Source of the DNA: Symbiopectobacterium purcellii
GTDB taxonomy: Bacteria; Pseudomonadota; Gammaproteobacteria; Enterobacterales; Enterobacteriaceae
Direction of reading: 5' to 3'
DNA length: 64,000 nt
NCBI RefSeq assembly: GCF_019797845.1
Contig: NZ_CP081864.1
Coordinates: 4,464,001 to 4,528,000, forward strand
Below the pieces are notes generated by a model. The model was not told the DNA's origin and did no database searches. It was given only the letters and a program-made list of their open reading frames with translations. Made by a program: the position numbers and the translations under genes. Of this stretch, positions 27,939-36,412 are shown one piece after another. The stretch's first letter is position 1; every line of letters starts with the position of its first letter.

Positions 27939-28568
27939 ATGATTAATGTAGCCTTGATTGACGACCACGTAGTGGTACGTTCCGGTTTCGCCCAATTGCT
28001 TTCACTCGAGCCTGATATGCAGGTGGTCGGGCAGTATGCCTCGGCCGCCAGCGCCTGGTCATCACTGTTGCGCATGAATATCGATGTGGCGGTGATGGAT
28101 ATTGATATGCCCGACGAGAGCGGGCTAAACCTGCTGGCGCGTTTGCGGCAAAAACGCCCGGATTTTCGTGCCATTATCCTCAGCATTTATGACACTTCAG
28201 CGTTTGTGCAAAGCGCGCTGGATGCGGGCGCGCGCGGTTATCTCACCAAACGCTGTGGCCCGGAGGAGTTGGTGCAGGCGCTACGCGCGGTGCACGCGGG
28301 CGGGACCTACCTGTGCGCCGATGCGATGCGCGCCCTGCGCCATCCGCCGCAACGATCAGATGCCTTGCATGAACTCACCCCGCGTGAGCGCGAGGTGTTC
28401 GATCTGCTGGTAGCGGGTGTCAGCGTCAAAGCCATTGCCGAGCGCCTGGCGCTAAGCCATAAAACCGTGCACGTACACCGCGCTAACGTGCTTGGCAAAC
28501 TGCAATGCGAATCCACCATTGAGCTGGTGCACTTTGCGTTGCAACACCATCTGATTAATAAAGCGTAA
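27939..28568 (+). CDS. uhpA: Response regulator of hexose-phosphate sensing
   Basis: This 209-residue NarL/FixJ-type regulator has acidic pocket D8-D9, phospho-acceptor Asp54 (VAVMDIDMP) and conserved Lys in LTKRC near 103. The C-terminal LuxR helix-turn-helix reads LTPREREVFDLLVAGVSVKAIAERLALSHKTVHVHRANVLGKL. In E. coli, phosphorylated UhpA switches on uhpT when glucose-6-phosphate is outside. The N terminus MINVALIDDH matches E. coli, which fixes the start although no ribosome site is present. uhpB follows after 7 bases. Confidence 0.94.
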   Translation: MINVALIDDHVVVRSGFAQLLSLEPDMQVVGQYASAASAWSSLLRMNIDVAVMDIDMPDESGLNLLARLRQKRPDFRAIILSIYDTSAFVQSALDAGARGYLTKRCGPEELVQALRAVHAGGTYLCADAMRALRHPPQRSDALHELTPREREVFDLLVAGVSVKAIAERLALSHKTVHVHRANVLGKLQCESTIELVHFALQHHLINKA

Positions 28569-28575
28569 TACTGCC

Positions 28576-30102
28576 ATGTCTGCACTGCGGCGCTGCGGAT
28601 TGATGCTGTTTCTGGCGCTGTTTTATGGCTTGAGCTGGCTGGCGCTGTGGACCATCAGCTTCTACCTCAATGATAACGGTCAGCAGGCGGCATTGTTATT
28701 GCCCCAGGGGCTACGTCTGGCGTTGTTGATTCTGCTGACACGCCGCTACTGGCCCGTGATCATCGGGGTAGAAACCGCCCTGCTGTTCTGGCTGCACACC
28801 CAGCAGTTGCAAACCCAGTGGGTCATTCTGGCATCGGTGTGGGTCAGTCTTCTGCCCGCCTGGCTGACCCACAGCCAATGGCATCGCTACACGTTGTACT
28901 GGCAGCGGCTCTTGCTGCTGCTGATCGCAGTTTCTCTCAACAGTCTGTTGCAAATGGCACTGCCCGGTGCCGGTTTGCCTTCGCCGCTAACCCATACGTT
29001 GCTGGCAAGCCTGACCGGCGGCGTGCTGCTGATCCCGTTTATCTACCTGATCTATGAGTATCTCAAGCAGCAACACCTGCAAAACCTGCTGGCGCAAAAC
29101 CTCTCCAACCCGCCGTTACGTACCTCGCTGCTGGTCTGGTGTTCGCTGTTTTTCTCACTCGCGGTGGGCGTGCAAATCTCGTTGTCGCCGGATGTCGAGC
29201 GCTTACTGCTGATTGTGGTATTCCTGCCTAACGTGGTGATGGCCTATGCCTTTGGCTGGCAAGGCGGGGTGCTGGCGGCGATATTGGGCAGCCTGCTGAT
29301 TACCATCACCCGCCAGATGAGCGGCGCGTTTCATGACATTCTCGAACTGGAGCTGTTTCTCTCCACGCAGGCGCTGCTCGGCATTGGTCTGGGTATTGCC
29401 ATCAGCCGCCAGCAGCAACTCGCCCAGCGCCTGAACCGCTATCGTCAACGTCTGGAACAAGAGCTGAACAGGCGGCGTCAGTTGATGCAGCGTCTGGTGT
29501 CTACCGAAGAAGAGATTCGCAAGGATATCGCCCGCGAGTTGCATGATGATATCGGACAAAATATCACGGCAATTCAGATACAAGCGGCGATGATTACCCG
29601 CCGACCAGAACCGCTGCTGACCACGCAGGCCGCCGCGCAAATTACCCAACTGGCGCAACGTGTGCACCACACCACGCGCCAACTGTTACGTCAATTGCGC
29701 CCACCGGTGCTAAACGAGATGTCACTGGAAAAGGCGCTACACCATCTGGCGGATGAGTTTGCGTTTGCGCAACGCGGCATCGATTTCCGGCTCGATTATC
29801 GCCTACCGCAGCCGCCAACGGACGATACCGTGGTATTCACCCTTTATCGATTGGTGCAGGAACTGCTCAATAACATCAGCAAACATGCCAACGCACGCCG
29901 GGTGCGCGTTCGCCTGACCCCACTGCCCGGCATGCTGATGTTGGAAGTCAAAGATAACGGCATTGGCATACCGGAACAGGTACAGGAAGGCTTCGGCTTA
30001 CGCGGCATTGAAGAACGCGTGCATGCGCTGGGTGGCGAATGGATGTTACAACGACGTAAAGGAACACGCATAATTGTTAAGTTGCCCACAAATTTGCCTT
30101 AA
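28576..30102 (+). CDS. uhpB: Sensor histidine kinase of hexose-phosphate sensing
   Basis: This 508-residue kinase has about eight membrane helices in the first 280 residues (MASE1-like) and a coiled linker (QQLAQRLNRYRQRLEQELNRRRQ). HisKA_3 follows with phospho-acceptor His323 in IARELHDDIGQNI, then the HATPase domain (NNISKHANA; DNGIGIP; GFGLRGIEERV). UhpB acts in complex with the receptor UhpC and phosphorylates UhpA. All kinase motifs are intact. It follows uhpA after 7 bases. A 100-base gap then precedes uhpC, unlike the tight spacing in E. coli. Confidence 0.94.
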   Translation: MSALRRCGLMLFLALFYGLSWLALWTISFYLNDNGQQAALLLPQGLRLALLILLTRRYWPVIIGVETALLFWLHTQQLQTQWVILASVWVSLLPAWLTHSQWHRYTLYWQRLLLLLIAVSLNSLLQMALPGAGLPSPLTHTLLASLTGGVLLIPFIYLIYEYLKQQHLQNLLAQNLSNPPLRTSLLVWCSLFFSLAVGVQISLSPDVERLLLIVVFLPNVVMAYAFGWQGGVLAAILGSLLITITRQMSGAFHDILELELFLSTQALLGIGLGIAISRQQQLAQRLNRYRQRLEQELNRRRQLMQRLVSTEEEIRKDIARELHDDIGQNITAIQIQAAMITRRPEPLLTTQAAAQITQLAQRVHHTTRQLLRQLRPPVLNEMSLEKALHHLADEFAFAQRGIDFRLDYRLPQPPTDDTVVFTLYRLVQELLNNISKHANARRVRVRLTPLPGMLMLEVKDNGIGIPEQVQEGFGLRGIEERVHALGGEWMLQRRKGTRIIVKLPTNLP

Positions 30103-30202
30103 AGGGGGCTTGAACTAGGAATAATTCTTATCGGGTTACTACCTTATCTCATCCGCGAACAGCACGGCTTTCCTACACTCCCCTCAACCGCTGGAGAACC
30201 TC

Positions 30203-31525
30203 ATGAGCGCAGACCCTATCAGTATCACCGCGCACTACCGCTATTGGCGCGGACGTTTGCTGATTTCCATGGTGGTCGGTTACGCGGCGTTTTATCTCAC
30301 CCGGCGCAGTGTCACCTTCGCCATGCCTGTCATGCAGGTGGAGCTGGGACTGGATAAAGCGGATATCGGTCTGCTCGGTACGTTGTTTTATCTAGCGTAT
30401 GGCGGTTCAAAATTTGTGTCCGGCATGGTGCATGATCGCATAGGCGCACGCTGGTTTATGGGCGTTGGCCTGCTGATGACCGGTGTGCTGAATATTGCTT
30501 TCGCGTTCAGCGCCTCCTTACCCGCACTTCTGCTGATTTGGACGTTAAACGGGTTCTTTCAGGGATGGGGATGGCCACCGTGTGCCAGGCTACTGACCCA
30601 CTGGTATTCCCGCAATGAGCGCGGATTGTGGTGGGGATGTTGGAACACGTCGATCAATATTGGTGGTGCCGCCGTCCCTCTGCTTTCCGGCGTACTGGCC
30701 GCCAGCCAGGGGTGGCAAGCCGCACTGCTGATACCGGGCGCGGTAGCGATTGTGTTGGGCGGCCTACTTTGCCGCCAACTGTGCGGCACGCCGCGGGAAG
30801 AGGGGTTGCCCACCGTGGGGCAATGGCGGCGCGATCCGCTGGAGTTGCGCCAGGAGCAACAGAGTGCGCCCATGAGTCTGGGGCAAATGCTGAGCCGCAC
30901 CATTTTGCGTAACGGCATTATCTGGATCCTCGCGCTCTCTTATGTGCTGGTGCACTTGATCCGCATCGCACTGAATGACTGGGGTAATTTATGGCTGACA
31001 GAGAGCCACGGCGTGCAGCTTCTCAGCGCCAATGCCACGGTGATGCTGTTCGAGTTGGGGGGATTGTTCGGCGCGCTGTTTGCCGGATGGGGCTCAGACC
31101 TGCTGTTTCGCGGTCAGCGTGCACCGATGATTTTGCTGTTCTCGCTGGGTTTGTTTCTCAGCGTAACCGCCATCTGGCTGGTGCCTATTCATCATTACGC
31201 GCTGCTGGCGGTGAATTTTTTCATTATCGGCTTTTTTGTTTTTGGCCCTCAGATGCTTATCGGTCTGGCGGCCACGGAGTACGTCCATAAGGAAGCAGCA
31301 GGAACCGTTACCGGATTTCTTGGCCTGTTCGCTTATCTTGGAGCCGCATTGGCAGGGTGGCCGCTGGCGCAGTGGATGCAATTCTACGGCTGGTCCGGTT
31401 TCTTTGCCTTACTGACACTGGCGGCAGCCTGTGTCGGGCTGTTGCTGATGCCGTTGATGATGGCAGGCACCAGTCGATCGCACATGCATCCGTCTCGGGG
31501 GCCAAACGCTTCAGGCCCGCCCTGA
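30203..31525 (+). CDS. uhpC: Hexose-phosphate receptor, MFS OPA family
   Basis: This 440-residue, 12-helix protein of the organophosphate:Pi antiporter family acts mainly as the glucose-6-phosphate sensor that activates UhpB. Markers are GYAAFYLTRRSVTFAMPVMQ, LLGTLFYLAYGGSKFVSGMVHDRIGARWFMG and NGFFQGWGWPPCARLLTHWYSRNERGLWWGCWNT. Length equals E. coli UhpC (439). Assignment to UhpC and not the transporter UhpT rests on position after uhpB and on likeness; no uhpT follows. GGAGAACCTC precedes the ATG, and afuA begins 31 bases after the stop. Confidence 0.9.
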   Translation: MSADPISITAHYRYWRGRLLISMVVGYAAFYLTRRSVTFAMPVMQVELGLDKADIGLLGTLFYLAYGGSKFVSGMVHDRIGARWFMGVGLLMTGVLNIAFAFSASLPALLLIWTLNGFFQGWGWPPCARLLTHWYSRNERGLWWGCWNTSINIGGAAVPLLSGVLAASQGWQAALLIPGAVAIVLGGLLCRQLCGTPREEGLPTVGQWRRDPLELRQEQQSAPMSLGQMLSRTILRNGIIWILALSYVLVHLIRIALNDWGNLWLTESHGVQLLSANATVMLFELGGLFGALFAGWGSDLLFRGQRAPMILLFSLGLFLSVTAIWLVPIHHYALLAVNFFIIGFFVFGPQMLIGLAATEYVHKEAAGTVTGFLGLFAYLGAALAGWPLAQWMQFYGWSGFFALLTLAAACVGLLLMPLMMAGTSRSHMHPSRGPNASGPP

Positions 31526-31556
31526 CGCTGTTAACCACTGATAATAAGGAAGCATC

Positions 31557-32588
31557 ATGAAACTTTCTCTTCTCTCTGCCCTTATCGTTACCGGGATCGC
31601 AGCCACCACGCTGTCCAGTGTGGCACAAGCCAAAGGCCGCCTCGTGGTGTATTGCAGTGCTACCAACGCGTTTTGCGAAGCGGAAACCAAAGCGTTTGGC
31701 GAAAAATATGACGTACAAACCTCCTTCATCCGCAACGGTTCTGGCAGCACGCTGGCAAAAGTAGAAGCGGAAAAACGTAACCCGCAAGCCGATGTCTGGT
31801 ACGGCGGCACGCTCGATCCGCAGTCACAAGCGGGTGAAATGGATCTGCTGCAACCGTATGTCTCCCCTGAATTGGCGAATATCATGCCGCAGTTCCGCGA
31901 TCCGGCGAAACGCAAAGGCAATTACTCCTCTGCAGTCTACATCGGGATTCTCGGTTTTGGCGTCAACACCGAACGGTTGAAAGAGAAAAACCTGCCAGTA
32001 CCGCAATGTTGGAAAGATCTCATCGACCCTATCTACAAAGGCGAAATCCAGATTGCCGACCCGCAAAGTTCTGGCACCGCCTACACCGCATTGGCGACTT
32101 TTTCGCAGCTGTGGGGTGAAGATCAGGCGTTTGATTACCTGAAAAAACTCAATGCCAACGTGTCGCAGTACACCAAATCGGGTATTGCCCCGGCACGTAA
32201 CGCCGCCCGTGGCGAAAGCGCCATCGGCATCGGCTTCCTGCACGATTATTCACAGGAAAAAGAGAATGGCGCACCGCTGCAACTGGTATCACCGTGCGAA
32301 GGCACCGGCTATGAAGTCGGTGGCGTCAGCATCCTGAAAAATGCGCGTAACCTGGAGAATGCCAAACTGTTCGTCGATTGGGCGCTGTCAAAAGAAGCCC
32401 AAGAACTCTCCTGGCAGAAGGGCCAGTCCTACCAGATCCTGACCAACACCAAGGCCGAAGCATCACCGCTGTCGCTCAAGCTCGAAGAGCTGAAATTGAT
32501 CAATTACGACATGGATAAATACGGCGCAGAAGATGTGCGTAAAGCACTTATCACCAAATGGGTGAATGAAGTCAAGATGGGCAAATAA
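31557..32588 (+). CDS. afuA: Periplasmic sugar-phosphate-binding protein of the Afu ABC importer
   Basis: This 343-residue binding protein has a signal peptide cleaved near residue 25 (SSVAQA, then KGRLVVYCSAT). It has the type-II fold of the iron-binding-protein cluster. AfuA was first annotated as an iron carrier, but in Actinobacillus and enteric pathogens it binds hexose-6- and sedoheptulose-7-phosphates. SGIAPARNAARGESAIGIGFLHDY and EGTGYEVGGVSILKNARN are typical. Direct linkage to uhpABC supports the sugar-phosphate role over iron. Ribosome site AAGGA precedes the ATG. Confidence 0.88.
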   Translation: MKLSLLSALIVTGIAATTLSSVAQAKGRLVVYCSATNAFCEAETKAFGEKYDVQTSFIRNGSGSTLAKVEAEKRNPQADVWYGGTLDPQSQAGEMDLLQPYVSPELANIMPQFRDPAKRKGNYSSAVYIGILGFGVNTERLKEKNLPVPQCWKDLIDPIYKGEIQIADPQSSGTAYTALATFSQLWGEDQAFDYLKKLNANVSQYTKSGIAPARNAARGESAIGIGFLHDYSQEKENGAPLQLVSPCEGTGYEVGGVSILKNARNLENAKLFVDWALSKEAQELSWQKGQSYQILTNTKAEASPLSLKLEELKLINYDMDKYGAEDVRKALITKWVNEVKMGK

Positions 32589-32596
32589 GCTCACCG

Positions 32597-32614
32597 CCCC
32601 GGCATACGCCGGGG
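32597..32614 (+). terminator. GC-rich hairpin between afuA and afuB
   Basis: CCCCGGC (32597-32603), ATAC, GCCGGGG (32608-32614) lies 8 bases after the afuA stop without a T run. In binding-protein operons such hairpins typically protect the upstream mRNA and lower downstream expression, so it is probably a stabiliser or attenuator and not a full terminator. Confidence 0.6.
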
Positions 32615-32702
32615 CACAGATTGCTGACCGACTGACGCCAACACCGTTATTCCTGCGCAGGCGAGCATCTCCTTCAGAGGCAACACGAGCTTTCTGTGGG
32701 AG

Positions 32703-32727
32703 ATTCTCCGTCTACGCGGAGAATGAC
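32703..32727. repeat. Short palindromic repeat of the GTCATTC...GAATGAC type (copy 1)
   Basis: ATTCTCCG (32703-32710), loop TCTACG, CGGAGAAT (32717-32724) followed by GAC is a degenerate member of a small hairpin repeat. A second copy is at 62428-62453. Both lie between genes. Confidence 0.5.
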
Positions 32728-32805
32728 GCGTCGGCGGAGTGACGTTGTCTTCAGTCTCGGTCATTCGTCACCATTGTGACTTTTCGTCTACTCAGAGGGA
32801 AACCC

Positions 32806-34887
32806 ATGTCTCACTCACTCGCCTCGGCTCAACGCCCGCAGGCACTGGACGCCATCTTTCTCTGGCTCGCCGTTATCCCGCTCTCGTTTGCGCTGCTGCC
32901 CGCCTGGAGTTTGGACTACGGCCTGTTCGGTGCCACCCGGGAAGAGGTGCTGCACGCTTATGGCTGGTCTGGCATCAACATCAGCCTGCTGTGGCTGCTG
33001 TTACCCTGCGCGCTGTTACTGCGTCCTCGCACCCCCGCCTCGCGTAAACAGCGAGGTCGTCACCTGTTTGATGCCGGCTATGCCCTGTTTTGCATGCTGT
33101 TTATGCTGCTCAGTGCTACCGTGGTTCAGCAGGGCATGGGATATGCCACCATCGGTATCTTTATCGCGTTAGGCGCCATCATGACGCTGGCGATGGCGCG
33201 CCTTGAATGGCTGGGCGGCGATCGCTTTGTCATCGGCTCACTGATAACCATCATTGTGCTGATCGGTATCTTTATTCTCTACCCCAGCATTGCCATTTTC
33301 ATTCCCATGTTCACCAACAGCGCGGGCGAATTCGTGCCGTTAGGTTTTATGACGGTGTTAGGGCAATCGCATATTCTCCGGGTGATCTGGAACTCCTTCC
33401 TGCTCGCTATGGCCGTGGGCTTTGGTTGTACTTTTTTTGGGCTGGTGCTGGCGATTTACACCTCACGCATTGCCAAGCGTACCGCCATTGTTGGGCGCGT
33501 GTTTTCCATTCTGCCGATTGTCACGCCGCCCTTTATCGTCGGGCTGGGCGTAACGCTGATGATGGGCCGTTCCGGCTATGTGACCGAACTGATGGTGTCC
33601 TGGTTCGGGCTGACCAACACCAACTGGCTGTACGGCTTCACGGGCATCTGGATTGCACAGGTGCTGGCCTTTACCCCGATGGCGTTTATGATCCTCGACG
33701 GTGCAATAAAGAGCATTCATCCGTCGCTGGAAGAGGCGTCCTATACGCTGCGCGCCAACCGCTATCAAACCTTTAACCGCATCTTCCTGCCACTGCTGAA
33801 ACCGGCGCTGGCGAACGCTTTCCTGATCGTCATTGTGCAGTCTCTGGCCGATTTCAGTAACCCGCTGGTGCTGGGGGGCAACTTCGACGTGTTGGCGACG
33901 CAGATTTACTTCTATATCACCGGTGCACAGTTGGATTATCAGGCTGCCAGTACGCTGGGCGTGATTCTGCTGGTGTTCTCGCTGGTGGTATTTTGTATCC
34001 AATATCTGTGGATAGGGAAACGCTCTTACGTCACCATTTCCGGCAAATTCAGCCGAGGCGATGTGCAACCGCTGCCGCGCCTGATGGTGTGGGGTGTCAC
34101 CGCTATCCTCATAGTCTGGGTGGCATTTAACGGTCTGCTGTACGGCAGCATTTTCTACGGCAGTTTCACCGTGAACTGGGGCGTGGATTACACGCTGACG
34201 CTACAAAACTTTATTACCCTGTTCGGGCAAGGTTTTAGCGACGGCGCATGGCCTTCACTGCTCGATACACTGCTCTACGCCGGGATTGCCGCGCCTATCA
34301 CCGCGCTGTTTGGTCTGTTGATCGCCTATATCGTGGTGCGCCAACAGTTCCGCGGCAAAAAAACCATCGAGTTCACCACCATGCTCTGCTTTGCCGTACC
34401 GGGCACAGTGGCAGGTATCTCTTATATTTTGGCCTTCAACAGCGCGCCCATTTATCTGACAGGCACCGCCGCCATCGTCATCATTTCGATGGTGATGCGC
34501 AACGTGCCAGTGGGGATTCGCGCAGGTATAGCAGGCTTGGGCCAACTGGATAAATCGCTGGACGAAGCCTCCCTCAGCCTGCGTGCCGGTGCAATGCGCA
34601 CTATCGTCTACATTTTACTGCCGCTACTGCGCCCGGCCATCCTTTCCGCGTTGATCTACAGCTTTGTGCGCGCCATTACCACCGTCAGCGCTATCGTGTT
34701 CCTGGTGACACCGGACACACGCGTCGCTACCGCCTATATCCTGAACCGCGTTGAAGACGGCGAATATGGGGTGGCTATCGCCTACGGCTCTATCCTGATC
34801 GTAGTGATGCTGGCGATCATTTTCCTGTTTGACTATTTGGTTGGCGAATCTCGTACCGCCCGCTCCAAAGCCAAAAACGCACAATAA
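32806..34887 (+). CDS. afuB: Afu importer permease, fused double domain
   Basis: This 693-residue inner-membrane protein contains two BPD_transp_1 permease domains in one chain. Each carries an EAA loop: [27 protein letters not shown] in the first half and [27 protein letters not shown] in the second. Such fused permeases are normal for this FbpB/AfuB family. The start at 32806 (MSHSLASAQ) has AGAGGG upstream; the longer frame from 32776 is unsupported. The 217-base gap from afuA carries two hairpins. afuC starts 16 bases after its stop. Confidence 0.9.
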   Translation: MSHSLASAQRPQALDAIFLWLAVIPLSFALLPAWSLDYGLFGATREEVLHAYGWSGINISLLWLLLPCALLLRPRTPASRKQRGRHLFDAGYALFCMLFMLLSATVVQQGMGYATIGIFIALGAIMTLAMARLEWLGGDRFVIGSLITIIVLIGIFILYPSIAIFIPMFTNSAGEFVPLGFMTVLGQSHILRVIWNSFLLAMAVGFGCTFFGLVLAIYTSRIAKRTAIVGRVFSILPIVTPPFIVGLGVTLMMGRSGYVTELMVSWFGLTNTNWLYGFTGIWIAQVLAFTPMAFMILDGAIKSIHPSLEEASYTLRANRYQTFNRIFLPLLKPALANAFLIVIVQSLADFSNPLVLGGNFDVLATQIYFYITGAQLDYQAASTLGVILLVFSLVVFCIQYLWIGKRSYVTISGKFSRGDVQPLPRLMVWGVTAILIVWVAFNGLLYGSIFYGSFTVNWGVDYTLTLQNFITLFGQGFSDGAWPSLLDTLLYAGIAAPITALFGLLIAYIVVRQQFRGKKTIEFTTMLCFAVPGTVAGISYILAFNSAPIYLTGTAAIVIISMVMRNVPVGIRAGIAGLGQLDKSLDEASLSLRAGAMRTIVYILLPLLRPAILSALIYSFVRAITTVSAIVFLVTPDTRVATAYILNRVEDGEYGVAIAYGSILIVVMLAIIFLFDYLVGESRTARSKAKNAQ

Positions 34888-34903
34888 TCAGAAGGTGACT
34901 ATC

Positions 34904-35995
34904 GTGAATACTGTATTAACCCAACACGCCACCGCTGAAGCGGAGCAGGCACCGCGTAAAAATTTCGTTGAGCTCAAAGGCGTGACAAAACGCTTTGGCA
35001 CCAACACCGTGCTGGAAAATCTCGATCTGGCAATTCCTCAGGGTCACATGGTGACACTGCTCGGCCCATCCGGCTGTGGCAAGACCACCGTGCTACGACT
35101 GGTGGCCGGGCTGGAAAAACCCAGTGAAGGCCGCATCTATATCGACGGCGAAGACGTGACCGATCGTTCCATCCAGCAACGTGATATCTGTATGGTGTTT
35201 CAGTCCTACGCATTGTTCCCCCATATGTCACTGGGGGAGAATATTGGCTACGGTCTGAAGATGCTCGGTCGGCCCAAAAGTGAGATCCGCGATCGGGTCA
35301 ATGAAGCACTGGCGCTGGTGGATTTGGAAGGGTTTGCCGATCGTTATGTCGATCAGATCTCTGGCGGCCAGCAGCAGCGCGTCGCGTTGGCGCGCGCGTT
35401 GATTCTAAAGCCCAAAGTATTGCTGTTCGATGAACCACTGAGCAACCTGGATGCCAACCTGCGGCGCAGCATGCGGGAAAAAATCCGCGAATTGCAGCAG
35501 CAGTTCAACATCACCTCACTCTACGTCACCCACGACCAAAGCGAAGCCTTCGCCGTGTCTGACAGCGTACTGGTGATGAATAAAGGTCACATCATGCAGA
35601 TGGGCTCGCCGCAAGCGTTGTATCGTCAGCCTGCGTCACGCTTCATGGCAAGTTTTATGGGTGAGGCCAATATTTTCCCGGCACAGCGACAGGCCGATAG
35701 CGTAGAGATTTTCGGCTACCGTATTCCTAAACCGAACCACTTCGGCGCAGAAAACGGGGCATGCACCGTGGGCATCCGTCCCGAAGCCATTACGCTGAAT
35801 ACGCAGGGTGATGAAAGCCAGCGTTGTTCTGTACACCATGTGGCTTACATGGGTTCACAGTATGAAGTAAGCGTCATCTGGCACGGACAATCCCTGCTGT
35901 TACAAGTGAATGCCACTCAGTTACAACCGAACGTGGGCGACGATCTCTACTTGCATATTCACCCTTACGGCATGTTTATTCTCAACGAAGGCTAA
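34904..35995 (+). CDS. afuC: Afu importer ATPase
   Basis: This 363-residue ABC ATPase energises AfuB. Walker A is GPSGCGKTT near residue 53, the Q-loop is [12 protein letters not shown], the signature is [15 protein letters not shown], and Walker B is [11 protein letters not shown] with the H-loop YVTHDQSEA. The C-terminal third is a TOBE-like domain ([10 protein letters not shown]), as in CUT1/FbpC ATPases. The GTG start at 34904 has GAAGGTG upstream; an overlapping longer frame into afuB is unsupported. A strong terminator follows. Confidence 0.9.
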   Translation: MNTVLTQHATAEAEQAPRKNFVELKGVTKRFGTNTVLENLDLAIPQGHMVTLLGPSGCGKTTVLRLVAGLEKPSEGRIYIDGEDVTDRSIQQRDICMVFQSYALFPHMSLGENIGYGLKMLGRPKSEIRDRVNEALALVDLEGFADRYVDQISGGQQQRVALARALILKPKVLLFDEPLSNLDANLRRSMREKIRELQQQFNITSLYVTHDQSEAFAVSDSVLVMNKGHIMQMGSPQALYRQPASRFMASFMGEANIFPAQRQADSVEIFGYRIPKPNHFGAENGACTVGIRPEAITLNTQGDESQRCSVHHVAYMGSQYEVSVIWHGQSLLLQVNATQLQPNVGDDLYLHIHPYGMFILNEG

Positions 35996-36012
35996 CGCTT
36001 GCCGACCCCTTC

Positions 36013-36041
36013 AGGGAGCCCTCTCGTGGCTCCCTTTTTTT
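36013..36041 (+). terminator. Intrinsic terminator of the uhp-afu operon
   Basis: AGGGAGCC (36013-36020), a 7-base loop and GGCTCCCT (36028-36035) run directly into seven T residues, 18 bases after the afuC stop. This is a canonical Rho-independent terminator. Confidence 0.9.
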
Positions 36042-36166
36042 CATCCTTTGCTTTCAAAACAATTTCCGATCGATTTACAGCGGATTGATATACTTAAATA
36101 GCGCGCAGACACATTTATGTCGCGACGCGTTTCAGGGTGCGCTGGCTGCCTGGTTCTTCACATTGC

Positions 36167-36362
36167 TATACCCTAAATCATTCGAGTTGCAGGACAGAAC
36201 GTTTACGTTTTGAATAGCGTTTGCGCTGGCCCTTTAGGGCGAGGTTCGTTCATGAGTCTCGTCACACGGCAAGGGAGCGAATTCCGATGAGCTTACATAA
36301 GTCAGTGATTCGGGTGAGCGAGTGCAGCCAACGCACATGCAACTTGACGCATGAAGGGTATA
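36167..36362. repeat. ERIC repeat, long form (copy 2)
   Basis: TATACCC (36167-36173) and GGGTATA (36356-36362) bound a 196-bp element with the ERIC core GATGAGCTTACATAAGTC and GATTCGGGTGAGCGAGTG. It has the same left-half insert as copy 1 (GCGTTTGCGCTGGCCC). It occupies most of the 417-base gap between afuC and the EAL gene and lies 50 bases before the EAL start. An open reading frame passes through it, but its codons belong to the repeat. Confidence 0.88.
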
Positions 36363-36412
36363 TACACCACGACAGGCAGAGTCATATCTACGTGGTACCA
36401 AGGAGTAGTGAC

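Noticed and set aside
31557..35995. Iron(III) ABC importer annotation for afuABC
   Set aside because: The family was first named for iron, but linkage to uhpABC and knowledge of AfuA binding sugar phosphates favour hexose-phosphate import.
36221..36412. N-terminal extension of the EAL protein
   Set aside because: These codons lie in the ERIC repeat; a GTG with AGGAG at 36413 gives the normal membrane start.
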